64,000 nt of DNA from Flavobacterium tistrianum (GCF_003254545.1 NZ_QJRH01000071.1:310001-374000), one strand, 5' to 3'; counted from the stretch's first letter, positions 10,601-19,182 are shown. Notes: generated by a model from the letters alone, not told the origin. Translations and numbers: made by a program.

Positions 10601-10922
10601 AATGCCTCGTTTAAGCTCTGTATCAAATAGAAACTCAAATTATATTTCTGATATCTATATGCAAAATGCAGACTTTTTAAGAATTAATAATTTAACGCTA
10701 GGTTATAATTTTAATGAATTATTGAAAGATGTTAAGTTTATCTCAAATCTTAAATTTTACGTAGCGGTAAATAATTTATATACATTCACAAAATACGATG
10801 GTATGGACCCAGAGGTTCGTTGGGGAGGAGATAATCAAAATTATGGATGGGCTTCAGGAGTTGATCTTGGTTTATATCCACAATCTAGAACAGTGATGTT
10901 TGGATTTAGCGCTGATTTTTAA
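7692..10922 (+). CDS. SusC-like TonB-dependent outer-membrane receptor (first copy)
   Basis: The 1076-residue protein has a signal peptide cleaved near AFA-Q at residue 22, an N-terminal carboxypeptidase-regulatory-like domain (GIVNDESGLPVPGATV), the SusC hallmark LNEVVVIGYGTQKK, a plug (YIVDGVQV, DAASAAIYGSRAANGVV) and a long beta-barrel ending in an aromatic residue (GFSADF). SusC proteins import oligosaccharides across the outer membrane with a SusD lid. It is the first gene of the glucan locus and is followed directly by susD1. Its leader and signal peptide closely resemble those of the second SusC at 14446, but the barrels have diverged, so the two probably take different oligosaccharides. 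Confidence 0.95.
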   Translation: MKLTKLFIFCVSSLLFSVVAFAQDVTINGIVNDESGLPVPGATVLVKGTNKATASDFDGKFQISAPSNGTLIISFVGFETVNEAIGGKTKLTIALKAVSQSLNEVVVIGYGTQKKALVTGASTNFKGETLQELNTGSAMEALQGIAPGISITRNSGTPGAGTKVVIRGIGTIGNSNPLYIVDGVQVGDIDYLNPSDIESLDVLKDAASAAIYGSRAANGVVLITTVKGRKGRPAKISYDSYYGIQNIYKNLDPLNAQEYMYIMDEGRVNDGLAPNDWHAMLTNNTWLDNNYPGAGKQLGEEVWAKLQNGWTGTNWINEMSKKDAPVVNHSLNITGGSEDIIYSFGFSYFDQDGIIGGNIIDAGYKRLTARMNTQMVLKKNESHSIITVGENLTYTNIQKRDVSNGNIYSNDLHNALTQNPLQPAYWQTAIDRNINEYGFTPTLDGLSTGQTNPLAVMYYRSNYNYPRDHKITGNVFAEIEPIANLRFKTVYGVDSWFGYSRSMNPTYHLGLLYNDSVDGASQSEYFGANTTWTNTLSYQKQFGNHNLNAVIGTELLQNVVNNNVYGSRNGLLFPNDPKYAYLNNTKNPGSVADINTTGFDTAAGGGGIMSYFARAQYDYKEKYLFSAVIRRDGSSNFGDGHKYGNFPSVSAGWVVTKEDFMSSTSKYLNFLKLRGSWGQNGNQYTDYAFYYSSSIKYAFPGYFFGDTKPVSGQTAYPSTVPNPDVSWETSEQLDFGLDASLFDSRLGITFDWYKKTTKDWLVKAQYPGTAGADDPYINGGDIENKGFELSLTWKDKIGGFKYGATVSGALNKNKVTRIANGNGIINGLSHVLSQGTSEISRAQVGYPIGSFYGFKTAGILQNQQEVDAYVGPTGQPYFNDQRPGDVRFVDQNNDGVIDEKDKVMLGDPNPNFQLGIQLNFEYKNVYLNTTMAGKYGMQVMQSYRSFADNPKQNYTSDVFDRWHGEGTSNKMPRLSSVSNRNSNYISDIYMQNADFLRINNLTLGYNFNELLKDVKFISNLKFYVAVNNLYTFTKYDGMDPEVRWGGDNQNYGWASGVDLGLYPQSRTVMFGFSADF

Positions 10923-10938
10923 TATTAATACAATCACA

Positions 10939-12648
10939 ATGAAAAAACTAAAATATATAATAGCAATTTCGGCAATGTTTGTTGCATCAAGCTGCGACGA
11001 CTATCTGGATACCGAGAATCTTTCAGAAAAAAGCTTAGACAGTTTTTATAAAAGTCCGACAGATATAAACGAAGCAATGGCAGGGGTTTACAATGCTATC
11101 TATACAGCAAATGTTCATAGCGAAGAACAAGTTGCTGCCAATTTAATGGACAATATGATGTTTGGTGGTGGAGGTCCTGATGATAAATCGGCTAAATGGG
11201 TAGATAACTTTGAAGATCCTGCAGAAGATACGTATCGTGACATGTGGAAGCAATCCTATAATGGAATTTCTAGAGCAAATGCGATTATTGAAAAAGTGCC
11301 ATTAGCAGATTTTTCAAAACATTTTAATACGCCACAAGAAGCAGAAGATTTTAAAAAACAAGCTCTTGGAGAAGCTTTGTTTATGAGAGCTTTCTTTTAC
11401 TTCAGATTAGCTAAATTTTTCGGAGGAGTTCCATTAATTGTAAAATATGACGGAGATAGATTGGTGGCGAGGTCAACTTATACTGAAACATTTGCGCAAA
11501 TAGCATCTGATTTAAAGTTGGCTATCGAAACTATGCCTGCTACACCGTTTCCAAGTATTCCAACTTCTAGATATGGACATGCAAATAAGTGGGTTGCAGA
11601 AGCATATATGGGACGTGTATTTCTATTTTACACAGGATATATGAGTAATATTGAAAAGCAAGCAACAACAGATTTACCACTGGTAGGAGGAGGCTCTCTG
11701 ACTGGAGCTCAAGTTGCAGCTTATTTAGATGACTGTATCAATAACAGTGGGCATAAATTGACACCTGATTTTAGAAATCTTTGGCCTTATTCTTATGTAA
11801 ATAAAAGTGCAGGAGATAATACCGTATTGCCTTGGGCAGCTGCAGAAGGTTTATCATGGGTGGGACAGGATGGTGTTACTCCAACATTTGGAACAGGAAA
11901 TTTTGAGACTATGTTTGTTCAAAGGTTTTCTTTTGGTGACTGGGGTTGGACAAATGGTAATATTTATACCAACAGACTTGCTTTATTTAATTCGTTACGT
12001 GGTAATTCATTAGTTCCTTTTGGTGAAGGCTGGGGATGGTGTACGGTAAACCCAAAATTATATAGTGGCTGGGACGATGCCGATCCTAGAAAAAGAGGTT
12101 CTATACTTGAAGTGAGTAGAGCTGATCAAGGTACGGCTGGCTACGCCAAAGATAAAGGAGATCACGAAACAGGATATTTCAATAAAAAATACACTTCACT
12201 ACAGCACAACGATGGTACAGGGACAAATAAAGGTATGTTTGTTCAGATGTATGCTTGGCCAAATGCAGATATGCAATTAATGCATGCGCAGGATTTTATT
12301 TTCATGCGTTTTGCAGATGTATTATTAATGCATTCTGAAATTACTAAAACAGCGAATGGTATGAATGCTGTAAGAGCGAGAGCTAAATTACCTGCTGTTG
12401 CATATTCTCTTGAAAATATTAAAACGGAGCGTTTGCACGAATTGGCTTTTGAAGGTCTTCACTGGTTTGATCTGATTCGTTGGGGAGATGTTGACACAGC
12501 GTTTAATGACGTAATCCAAGTTAGAAACTCTGGTGTTGATGCTAATTATAGCGTGAAATATAGAGCAGAAACAAAAGGATTAGTTCCGATTCCTGAAACA
12601 GAAATGAGACTATTAAATGGGGTTTACAATCAAAATCCAGGTTGGTAA
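10939..12648 (+). CDS. SusD-like nutrient-binding outer-membrane lipoprotein (first copy)
   Basis: I start at the ATG at 10939, which begins MKKLKYIIA; a longer frame from 10900 would overlap susC1. The 569-residue protein has a lipobox with Cys at residue 19 (VASSC), TPR-like helices (GEALFMRAFFYFRLAKFFGGVP) and the C-terminal SusD motif (RLHELAFEGLHWFDLIRWGD). SusD forms the hinged lid on its SusC and binds glycan at the cell surface. It lies 16 bp after susC1, so the two are co-transcribed. The glycan is inferred from the neighbouring enzymes to be a beta-glucan. Confidence 0.95.
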   Translation: MKKLKYIIAISAMFVASSCDDYLDTENLSEKSLDSFYKSPTDINEAMAGVYNAIYTANVHSEEQVAANLMDNMMFGGGGPDDKSAKWVDNFEDPAEDTYRDMWKQSYNGISRANAIIEKVPLADFSKHFNTPQEAEDFKKQALGEALFMRAFFYFRLAKFFGGVPLIVKYDGDRLVARSTYTETFAQIASDLKLAIETMPATPFPSIPTSRYGHANKWVAEAYMGRVFLFYTGYMSNIEKQATTDLPLVGGGSLTGAQVAAYLDDCINNSGHKLTPDFRNLWPYSYVNKSAGDNTVLPWAAAEGLSWVGQDGVTPTFGTGNFETMFVQRFSFGDWGWTNGNIYTNRLALFNSLRGNSLVPFGEGWGWCTVNPKLYSGWDDADPRKRGSILEVSRADQGTAGYAKDKGDHETGYFNKKYTSLQHNDGTGTNKGMFVQMYAWPNADMQLMHAQDFIFMRFADVLLMHSEITKTANGMNAVRARAKLPAVAYSLENIKTERLHELAFEGLHWFDLIRWGDVDTAFNDVIQVRNSGVDANYSVKYRAETKGLVPIPETEMRLLNGVYNQNPGW

Positions 12649-12676
12649 TATTTAATAACTATTAATAATTAGAAAA

Positions 12677-13468
12677 ATGAAAATTCATAATATAAAATAT
12701 TTACTAATTGTTGCGTTTATGCTGGTCTTTGCAGCATGTGACCCGATTGTAGATGAACAGCATTTACAGAATTCTACTGACGTTGCGGGGGTTGAATTAA
12801 AGAGTTCGCAAAGCCCTGCTGGCGGAAATAAGATTACTTTAAGCATGAACACTCCTGGTGTTACAGGCTATTGGGATTATAATTTAGGAAAAGCGCTAAC
12901 TAACGAAGTAACTATTGTTTATCCAATTCCAGGAAAATCTACTTTTACATTCGTGGGTACTTTAGGTGCAGAATTCTTTACTAAAACCATTGACGTGCAG
13001 GTTGATAAACTTGACACTCCATTAGATCAGGACTGGTACGATTTAGTTAGTAACAATACTGCTGCTGGTAAGACATGGGTCTTTGATGGTGTTGCAGGTA
13101 CAGGTGATCAGTATTGGTTTATGTCTCCTCCAGATAATCCAGATTCTGCTATGAGTGCTTGGTGGAATGCAGGTGATTGCTGCCCTCCTTTGGATGCAAG
13201 CGGTAAAATGCATTTCGACTTAAATGGTGCCGCAAATTATAATCACTATCAAACCGCTTCTGCAGCAGCTGAAAAAGGAAGTTTCATTATGGATATTGCC
13301 AATAAAAAATTATTCATTAATAAATCAAAAATTTTAGGATATGAAGCTGGAAATACAGCTAATGAGTATACTATTATTACACTAACAGAAGACAAATTAG
13401 TGCTGTATGTTCCTAGAAGTTTAAAAGACGCTGGAACTGGCTGGACATTTGTTTACAGACCTGAATAA
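12677..13468 (+). CDS. Surface lipoprotein, probable glycan-binding protein of the PUL
   Basis: The 263-residue protein has a lipoprotein signal with Cys at residue 21 (VFAAC), then what looks like a PKD/Ig-like beta domain (about 25-110) and a C-terminal beta-rich domain with many aromatics (QDWYDL, DQYWFMSPP, SAWWNAGDCC). Its place after susD1 is where SusE/SusF-type surface glycan-binding proteins are usually encoded, and that role is inferred. It carries no recognisable catalytic motif. The tandem CC in the tryptophan-rich stretch is unusual for a secreted protein and might form a vicinal or structural disulfide. It ends the first susCD unit. Confidence 0.7.
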   Translation: MKIHNIKYLLIVAFMLVFAACDPIVDEQHLQNSTDVAGVELKSSQSPAGGNKITLSMNTPGVTGYWDYNLGKALTNEVTIVYPIPGKSTFTFVGTLGAEFFTKTIDVQVDKLDTPLDQDWYDLVSNNTAAGKTWVFDGVAGTGDQYWFMSPPDNPDSAMSAWWNAGDCCPPLDASGKMHFDLNGAANYNHYQTASAAAEKGSFIMDIANKKLFINKSKILGYEAGNTANEYTIITLTEDKLVLYVPRSLKDAGTGWTFVYRPE

Positions 13469-13487
13469 TATATTTTGTGTTAGTTAT

Positions 13488-13523
13488 TTCGAAAAAGGAA
13501 GATTAAAAAATTCCTTTTTCGAA
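13488..13523 (+). terminator. Hairpin after the first susCD unit
   Basis: TTCGAAAAAGGAA (13488-13500) pairs perfectly with TTCCTTTTTCGAA (13511-13523) around a 10-nt loop. It lacks a clean T-tract afterwards, so it may protect the 3' end rather than terminate. Confidence 0.6.
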
Positions 13524-13613
13524 TTTCAAACATTTTATGCTTCCCTCTAAATTGTGCAAGCATATTTTAAGATTTAAACTATGGTTAGTTTAAGTTAAGT
13601 TTATTGCCTGGGT

Positions 13614-13652
13614 AGCCCATAATTTCGATTATGGGCTTTTTTTTTTTTTTTT
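13614..13652 (+). terminator. Strong terminator of the first susCD unit
   Basis: AGCCCATAAT and ATTATGGGCT form a perfect 10-bp stem with a TTCG loop, followed by about 15 T residues. It is preceded by TTTAAGTTAAGTTTA, and a related TTAAGTT run and GCCCAT hairpin end the second unit at 19146. Confidence 0.92.
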
Positions 13653-14319
13653 ACTATCATCAAGGTCGAATTATTGCAAAATATGGTATGAATGGAAAAG
13701 ATAAAGTGTATATGAAATTGCGAAAGTTCAATTTTAAGGGTGTATTTGACCTAAATGCCATTTTCCTACATATATGCAAGCAGTGTTAAAAAGATCAAAT
13801 ATTAGCGAACATTATTTTTTGCTTGTTTTGATGCTTAGTCTCCTCGGAAGTATTTTAAATAAAAAAAACAACCCAAGATTTTAGAATTACACATTAAAAA
13901 GACTTGCTTGATCATTTTTATAAAAAAATGACTTTTTTCCCAATTTTAGAAGATGAAATTTCGTTTTTTCTTGCTTATAGTTCTTATTAAAAGTAAGGTA
14001 TTTTTTATAAATTTATCAAAAATAAGATTTTTCCTTCTTTAAAAATTATTGCCAATAATGTAAAAAAAGTAGGGTAAAAATATCATATTCTTTATTTTTT
14101 GATTTTTATGAAAAATAAAGACTTTGTCCTTGTAATTATTTAATAAATAGCCATTTACGAAGTGTTTAGTGCTACTACCACGTTGTAGTTTTAATAATTT
14201 TTGCTAGAGTTTTCCTTTACAAATATGGTGTAGTGTTCTTTTTTGAAATTAACTTTTCTTTAGTACTATTTTTTATTTTTTTAAAATGCTAATAATCAAT
14301 TTATTATATTTTTTTTGAT

Positions 14320-14363
14320 GTGTTTTTATAATATTATTTTTTTCTTTTTGATGTGTTTTTGTA
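14320..14363 (+). promoter_or_regulatory. Candidate operator pair of susC2
   Basis: GTGTTTTTATA at 14320 and GTGTTTTTGTA at 14353 are 33 bp apart, and the second starts 93 bp before the susC2 ATG. Sequence, spacing and distance match the pair before susC1 (7565 and 7598), so both receptors are probably under one regulator. Confidence 0.6.
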
Positions 14364-14398
14364 ATGATTTTTGCCTGTGAAAAGTGAAAATTTAGTTT

Positions 14399-14453
14399 TA
14401 GTATTGCATCAAATTACTAATTAATTAACCAAAATTTTTAGAAAAATGAAATT
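14399..14453 (+). promoter_or_regulatory. Core promoter box and conserved leader of susC2
   Basis: TAGTATTG at 14399-14406 lies 47 bp before the ATG, as in susC1. The 51 nt from 14403 to 14453 are identical to 7649-7699, although the sequence just upstream is not. Such exact conservation in non-coding DNA suggests either a recent copy or a functional leader. Confidence 0.55.
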
Positions 14454-17400
14454 AACAAAATTACTTGTTTTTTGTATTTCATCTTTATTATTCTCGGTTA
14501 TAGCTGTGGCTCAGGATGTCACAGTAAATGGAATAATTAATGATGAAAATGGTTTGCCTGTTCCAGGCGCAACAGTTTTATTAAAAGGTACTACAAAATC
14601 TACTGCGTCAGACTTTGACGGAAAATTCCAGATTCAGGCACCTTCAAATGGATCATTAACAATTACTTTTATTGGTTACGCTACAGTAACGGAAGCAGTA
14701 AACGGAAGAACAAAAATCACAATTCAATTAAAACCAGAATCACAATCTTTAAATGAGGTTGTAGTTGTTGGATATGGTACTCAAAAGAAATCTGTTGTAA
14801 CTGGAGCTATTTCTAGTGTAAAATCTGCTGATCTTGAAAAAGTACCAAACGGAAGAGTTGAGCAGGCTTTACAGGGTAGAGTAGCAGGGGTTTCTGTTGC
14901 TGCCGTTTCTGGACAGCCAGGTGAAAAGTCAAAAGTTCGTGTTAGAGGTATCACTACATTTAGAGAAGGTGGAAATGACCCTTTATGGGTTGTTGACGGT
15001 ATCGCTGTAGATGCAAACGCAATTGGTTTTATCAACCAAAGCGATATTGAGTCTATCGAGGTTCTTAAAGATGCTGCTTCTGCTGCAATCTATGGTACTC
15101 GTGCGGCTACGGGGGTTATCTTAGTTACAACTAAAAAAGGTAAAGCAGGGAAAATTTCTGTAAACTATAATGGTTTTGCAGGTATATCAGCTCCAGCAAA
15201 AAAATTAGATATGTTGAATGCTACTCAGTATGCAACTTTAATGAATGAAAAATCTTTAAACGACGGTGGTGCAATTAAATACCAAAATCCTTCAGCATTT
15301 GGAAAAGGTACAAATTGGCAGGATGCAATCTTTAATGATTCTGCTTTCAGATACACACATGAATTAAGTATTAGTGGTGGTGGTGAAAAATCTACATTCT
15401 ACGCTTCTTTCGGACTTCAAGATCAGGAAGGTATCGTTACTACAGATATTTCTAACTACACAAAGAAAAACTTCAGATTAAACTCTACACACAAAATTTC
15501 TGATTACTTTACTTTTGGACAAACTTTTGGATATACACACCAAAAAACAAAAGGTATTGGTAATACAAACAGTGAGTTTGGTGGACCTTTAAGCTCTGCG
15601 ATTAACTTAGACCCGCTTACTCCACTTGTGGTTACTGATCCGACGGAAGCAAATTCAGGATTTTATACTAATCCAAATGTTGTTAGAGATGCAAATGGTA
15701 ATCCTTACGGAATATCTTCTTTAGTACAACAAGAGATGACAAACCCTCTTGGATATATCCAAACAAGATTAGGAGGATACAGCTGGTCAGATGATTTTGT
15801 TGGTAACGCTTATTTAGAGGCTAATATTACAAGCCACTTAAAATTTAGAACTACCCTTGGTGGTAAATTAGCTTATTGGGGAGATCAAATGTTTACTCCA
15901 GTTTTCTTCTTGAACCCAAACATGAAAGCTGATAGAAATAACTACAGCCAAAACAACAATAAATCTTTAGCATGGACACTTGAAAATACTTTAAGCTATG
16001 CTAACAAATTTGGAGATCATAACGTAAGTGTTTTAGCTGGACAAGGAGCTTATGTTGAAAATATTGGTGGTTCTATCGGTGTAACAATGTTCGGATTGCC
16101 AATTACGAGCTACAAGGATGCTTCTTTTAACTTCGATATTCCACAATCTGATAGAGTTAACAGAGCTAGTGACTTCGTAGAGCACAAATTATCTTCATTG
16201 TTCTTACGTGCTAACTACGATTACATGGAGAAATATCTTTTCACAGGTATTGTTCGTCGTGATGGATCAACTCGTTTTGGTGAAAACAAAAAATGGGGAG
16301 TTTTCCCATCATTCTCTTTAGGATGGGTAGTTTCAAAAGAAGGTTTCTGGAAAGAAAATAATGTAGTTAATACTTTAAAACTACGCGGAGGTTATGGAGT
16401 TGTAGGTAACGACAATATTGATGATTTCAAATATAGAGCGACAGTTGTTGGAGGTTATAACTATGCTGTTGGAACTTCAGGAGGTATTACTACAGGTTAT
16501 GGAAACTCTACTCTTCCAAATGCAAACTTAGGATGGGAAGAAACATCTCAAACTACAGTTGGTCTTGATTCAAAATTATTTAATGATTTTACCCTTACTC
16601 TTGATTACTACAAAAAAACAACAAAAGGAATCTTAAGAAACATTGTAATTCCTGGATATGTTGGGGTAGTTGATGCACCATCTGCAAACATTGCTGATAT
16701 GGATAACAGTGGTTTTGAGGTTGAATTAGGATACAAGAAAAGACTTGGAGAATTCAATTTGGGTGTTAATGCAAACCTTGCTTACTTGAAAAACGAAATT
16801 ACATACGTAGGATCATCTACAAACTTCATTGTTGGAGATGCTACTTTCCAATCTATGGGACCTGTAACTAGAACACAAGTAGGACACTCATTTAACGAGT
16901 TTTATGGATTTAAAACAGCTGGAATTTTCCAAAATGATGCAGAAGTTGCAGCATACAAAAACAAAGACGGCGGATTACTTCAGCCAAATGCTAAACCTGG
17001 AGATTTCCGTTGGGTAGATGCTAACAACGATGGAAAGATTACTGATGATGATAAACAATTCTTAGGAACTAACGTGCCTAAATATACTTTTGGTTTTACT
17101 GTTAACTTAGACTACAAAAACTTTGACTTTATGGCATTTACTCAAGGAGCTGCTGGAAGCAAAATTTTCCAAGGTTTAAGAAGGTTAGATGTATTGAATG
17201 CAAACTACCAAACTAAAGCATTAGATCGTTGGCATGGAGAAGGAACTTCAAACGATTATCCAAGATTGACAAACAATGATCCAAATAAAAACTACACAAA
17301 CATGTCTGATTTTTATCTTGAAGATGGAAATTACCTACGTTTAAAAGTGGTAACTGTTGGATACACAATGCCAACTAATTTATCATCTAAAATTGGAGCA

Positions 17401-17556
17401 GATAAAGTTCGTTTTTACTTAACAGGAGAAAACTTAGTGACTTTTACAAAATACACTGGATTTGATCCAGAAATTGGAGGTCAGGTTTATGGTGTAGATA
17501 AAGGAGTTTATCCGCAAGCAAGATCTATTCTGTTTGGAGCTAACGTTCAATTTTAA
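14446..17556 (+). CDS. SusC-like TonB-dependent outer-membrane receptor (second copy)
   Basis: The 1036-residue protein has a signal peptide nearly the same as that of the first SusC, a carboxypeptidase-regulatory-like domain, the SusC motif LNEVVVVGYGTQKK, a plug (LWVVDGIAVD, DAASAAIYGTRAATGVI) and a barrel ending in F (FGANVQF). It is expected to import glucan oligosaccharides with SusD2. The first 130 or so residues are much closer to the first SusC than the barrel is, consistent with duplication then divergence. It has its own promoter region and starts the enzyme-bearing part of the locus. The A/T-rich synonymous codon use matches its neighbours, so recent foreign transfer is not indicated. 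Confidence 0.95.
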   Translation: MKLTKLLVFCISSLLFSVIAVAQDVTVNGIINDENGLPVPGATVLLKGTTKSTASDFDGKFQIQAPSNGSLTITFIGYATVTEAVNGRTKITIQLKPESQSLNEVVVVGYGTQKKSVVTGAISSVKSADLEKVPNGRVEQALQGRVAGVSVAAVSGQPGEKSKVRVRGITTFREGGNDPLWVVDGIAVDANAIGFINQSDIESIEVLKDAASAAIYGTRAATGVILVTTKKGKAGKISVNYNGFAGISAPAKKLDMLNATQYATLMNEKSLNDGGAIKYQNPSAFGKGTNWQDAIFNDSAFRYTHELSISGGGEKSTFYASFGLQDQEGIVTTDISNYTKKNFRLNSTHKISDYFTFGQTFGYTHQKTKGIGNTNSEFGGPLSSAINLDPLTPLVVTDPTEANSGFYTNPNVVRDANGNPYGISSLVQQEMTNPLGYIQTRLGGYSWSDDFVGNAYLEANITSHLKFRTTLGGKLAYWGDQMFTPVFFLNPNMKADRNNYSQNNNKSLAWTLENTLSYANKFGDHNVSVLAGQGAYVENIGGSIGVTMFGLPITSYKDASFNFDIPQSDRVNRASDFVEHKLSSLFLRANYDYMEKYLFTGIVRRDGSTRFGENKKWGVFPSFSLGWVVSKEGFWKENNVVNTLKLRGGYGVVGNDNIDDFKYRATVVGGYNYAVGTSGGITTGYGNSTLPNANLGWEETSQTTVGLDSKLFNDFTLTLDYYKKTTKGILRNIVIPGYVGVVDAPSANIADMDNSGFEVELGYKKRLGEFNLGVNANLAYLKNEITYVGSSTNFIVGDATFQSMGPVTRTQVGHSFNEFYGFKTAGIFQNDAEVAAYKNKDGGLLQPNAKPGDFRWVDANNDGKITDDDKQFLGTNVPKYTFGFTVNLDYKNFDFMAFTQGAAGSKIFQGLRRLDVLNANYQTKALDRWHGEGTSNDYPRLTNNDPNKNYTNMSDFYLEDGNYLRLKVVTVGYTMPTNLSSKIGADKVRFYLTGENLVTFTKYTGFDPEIGGQVYGVDKGVYPQARSILFGANVQF

Positions 17557-17571
17557 AAAAATTAAAGAATC

Positions 17572-19080
17572 ATGAAAACGATAAAATTTAAATATATTTA
17601 TGTAGCTGTGGCAATGGCAGTGCTAGGATCTTGTTCTGAAGATTTTGTGACCATTGACCCAAAAGGAAAATTTGATACAAATACTTACTTTTCTAATGAA
17701 CAGCAATGCTATGCCGCTTTAATTGGGGTGTATGATCCAATTAGAAAAAATACAGGCGGATTTGAAAATTTGGTAGCAATGCTAAATGCTGGTTCTGATG
17801 ATTTTTATGCTGGAGGAGGTAGTTCTACAGATGGAACAGGAATACAGAATTTCTCTACACACTCGCTTACTTCCATTACTATTCCTGGAAGTTACTGGAA
17901 TGATCACTACCAAGGTATTTCTAGAGCGAATATGTTGTTACAGAAATTACCGGCAGCATCAATGAATGATGCTGTTAGAAGCAGATTTGCTGCCGAAGCT
18001 AAAACATTACGTGCTTTTTACTATTTTAACCTAGTAAGACTATTCAAAAACATCGCATTAGTTTTAGAGCCATTATCTACAGAAACAATCTATAATCCTG
18101 AGCAAGTTGCACCAGAAGTAATTTATGCTCAAATCGAGAAAGATTTAACTGAGGCTATTGCAGTTTTACCAAATACTGTGGTGAAAGATACTGAAGCTGG
18201 AAGATTTAACAAAGGAGCAGCTCAAGCGCTTTTAGGAAAAGTGTATTTGTTTGAAGGTAAAAAGACAGAAGCTGCTGCTGTTTTAGCAGAAGTAAATGGT
18301 ACACCAGGAGCTGTAAACCAATATGGTAATAAATTATTAGATGATTATAATGATTTATGGGTAACATCAAACAAATTTAACGAAGAGTCATTAATTGAAG
18401 TATCTCACAGTAGTGCAGGTAACTCTGATTGGACATTCTGGGGATCTGGTAGAGACGAAGGAAACTCTTTAAACATTATGGTTGGACCTAGAGGATATTC
18501 TAGACCAGCAGGTTCTACTGCACCAAACCTTCCTTCAGGATGGGCTTTCAACGTTGCAACTCAAAAATTATATGATGCAATGCAAGGTGACCCACGTAAA
18601 GATGCTACAATTCTTGATTTAAAAGCATTAAAAGCAGCAGGTAAAGCAAATTATATTCCAGCTTACCAAGATACAGGATATTTCTTGAACAAATATCTTC
18701 CAAGACAGTCAGATGTTAGTACAGGTGGTGGTAACTCAGAGTTGAACTACAAACAAAACTCTTATGTAATCAGACTTGCAGATACATACTTAATGGAAGC
18801 AGAAGCTTTAGGATCTGGACCAAGAGCTCAGGCATTACTTGATGCAGTTAGAGATAGAGTAAAACTACCTCACGTACCAGTAACATTAGCTGCTATCAAG
18901 CATGAAAGAAGAATGGAATTAGCAGGTGAAGGACACAGATTTTTTGATTTAGTAAGATGGGGAGATGCAGCAGCTGCATTATCTGACAGAGGTTTTGATG
19001 CTGGAACAGATGAGATTTTCCCAATTCCGTACACAGAACTTAACGGTACTAAATTGAAACAAAATCCTAACTACCAATAA
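17572..19080 (+). CDS. SusD-like nutrient-binding outer-membrane lipoprotein (second copy)
   Basis: The 502-residue protein has a lipobox with Cys at residue 21 (VLGSC), SusD helices (SRFAAEAKTLRAFYYFNLVRLFKNI) and the C-terminal motif HERRMELAGEGHRFFDLVRWGD. It starts 15 bp after susC2. It is shorter than the first SusD (569 residues) and lacks the tryptophan-rich central insert seen there, which fits a different glycan-binding surface. It is expected to cap SusC2 at the cell surface. A terminator follows at 19146, so the enzymes downstream may be read through or have a separate promoter. Confidence 0.94.
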   Translation: MKTIKFKYIYVAVAMAVLGSCSEDFVTIDPKGKFDTNTYFSNEQQCYAALIGVYDPIRKNTGGFENLVAMLNAGSDDFYAGGGSSTDGTGIQNFSTHSLTSITIPGSYWNDHYQGISRANMLLQKLPAASMNDAVRSRFAAEAKTLRAFYYFNLVRLFKNIALVLEPLSTETIYNPEQVAPEVIYAQIEKDLTEAIAVLPNTVVKDTEAGRFNKGAAQALLGKVYLFEGKKTEAAAVLAEVNGTPGAVNQYGNKLLDDYNDLWVTSNKFNEESLIEVSHSSAGNSDWTFWGSGRDEGNSLNIMVGPRGYSRPAGSTAPNLPSGWAFNVATQKLYDAMQGDPRKDATILDLKALKAAGKANYIPAYQDTGYFLNKYLPRQSDVSTGGGNSELNYKQNSYVIRLADTYLMEAEALGSGPRAQALLDAVRDRVKLPHVPVTLAAIKHERRMELAGEGHRFFDLVRWGDAAAALSDRGFDAGTDEIFPIPYTELNGTKLKQNPNYQ

Positions 19081-19106
19081 AAGTTGAATTCCGACGAAAA
19101 TAAAAA

Positions 19107-19138
19107 GTTAAGTTAAGTTTAAGTTTAAGTTTAAGTTT
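19107..19138 (+). repeat. Short AAGTTT tandem run after susD2
   Basis: The run reads TTAAGTTAAGTTTAAGTTTAAG and on to GTTTGG, with an AAGTTT unit repeated about four times. A shorter version, TTTAAGTTAAGTTTA, precedes the terminator after the first unit, which points to shared origin of the two 3' ends. Confidence 0.6.
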
Positions 19139-19145
19139 GGTTGTA

Positions 19146-19182
19146 AATAGCCCATAATCATTATGAGTATGGGCTATTTTTT
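19146..19182 (+). terminator. Terminator of the second susCD unit
   Basis: AATAGCCCATA (19146-19156) pairs with TATGGGCTATT (19168-19178), followed by a T-rich run. The GCCCAT/ATGGGC core is the same as in the terminator at 13614. Confidence 0.85.

Larger units (their letters stand above)
13469..14445. other. 977-bp non-coding gap between the two susCD units
   Basis: No convincing gene is present on either strand. The left end holds two hairpins (13488-13523 and 13614-13652). The middle is AT-rich with only a 33-codon open frame at 13688-13789. The right end holds the repeat pair, promoter box and leader of susC2. The gap separates two transcription units and is unusually long for a PUL. Confidence 0.7.

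Noticed and set aside
13688..13789. 33-codon open frame in the gap between the susCD units
   Set aside because: Short, with no family resemblance and no clear ribosome-binding site; open frames of this size are expected by chance.
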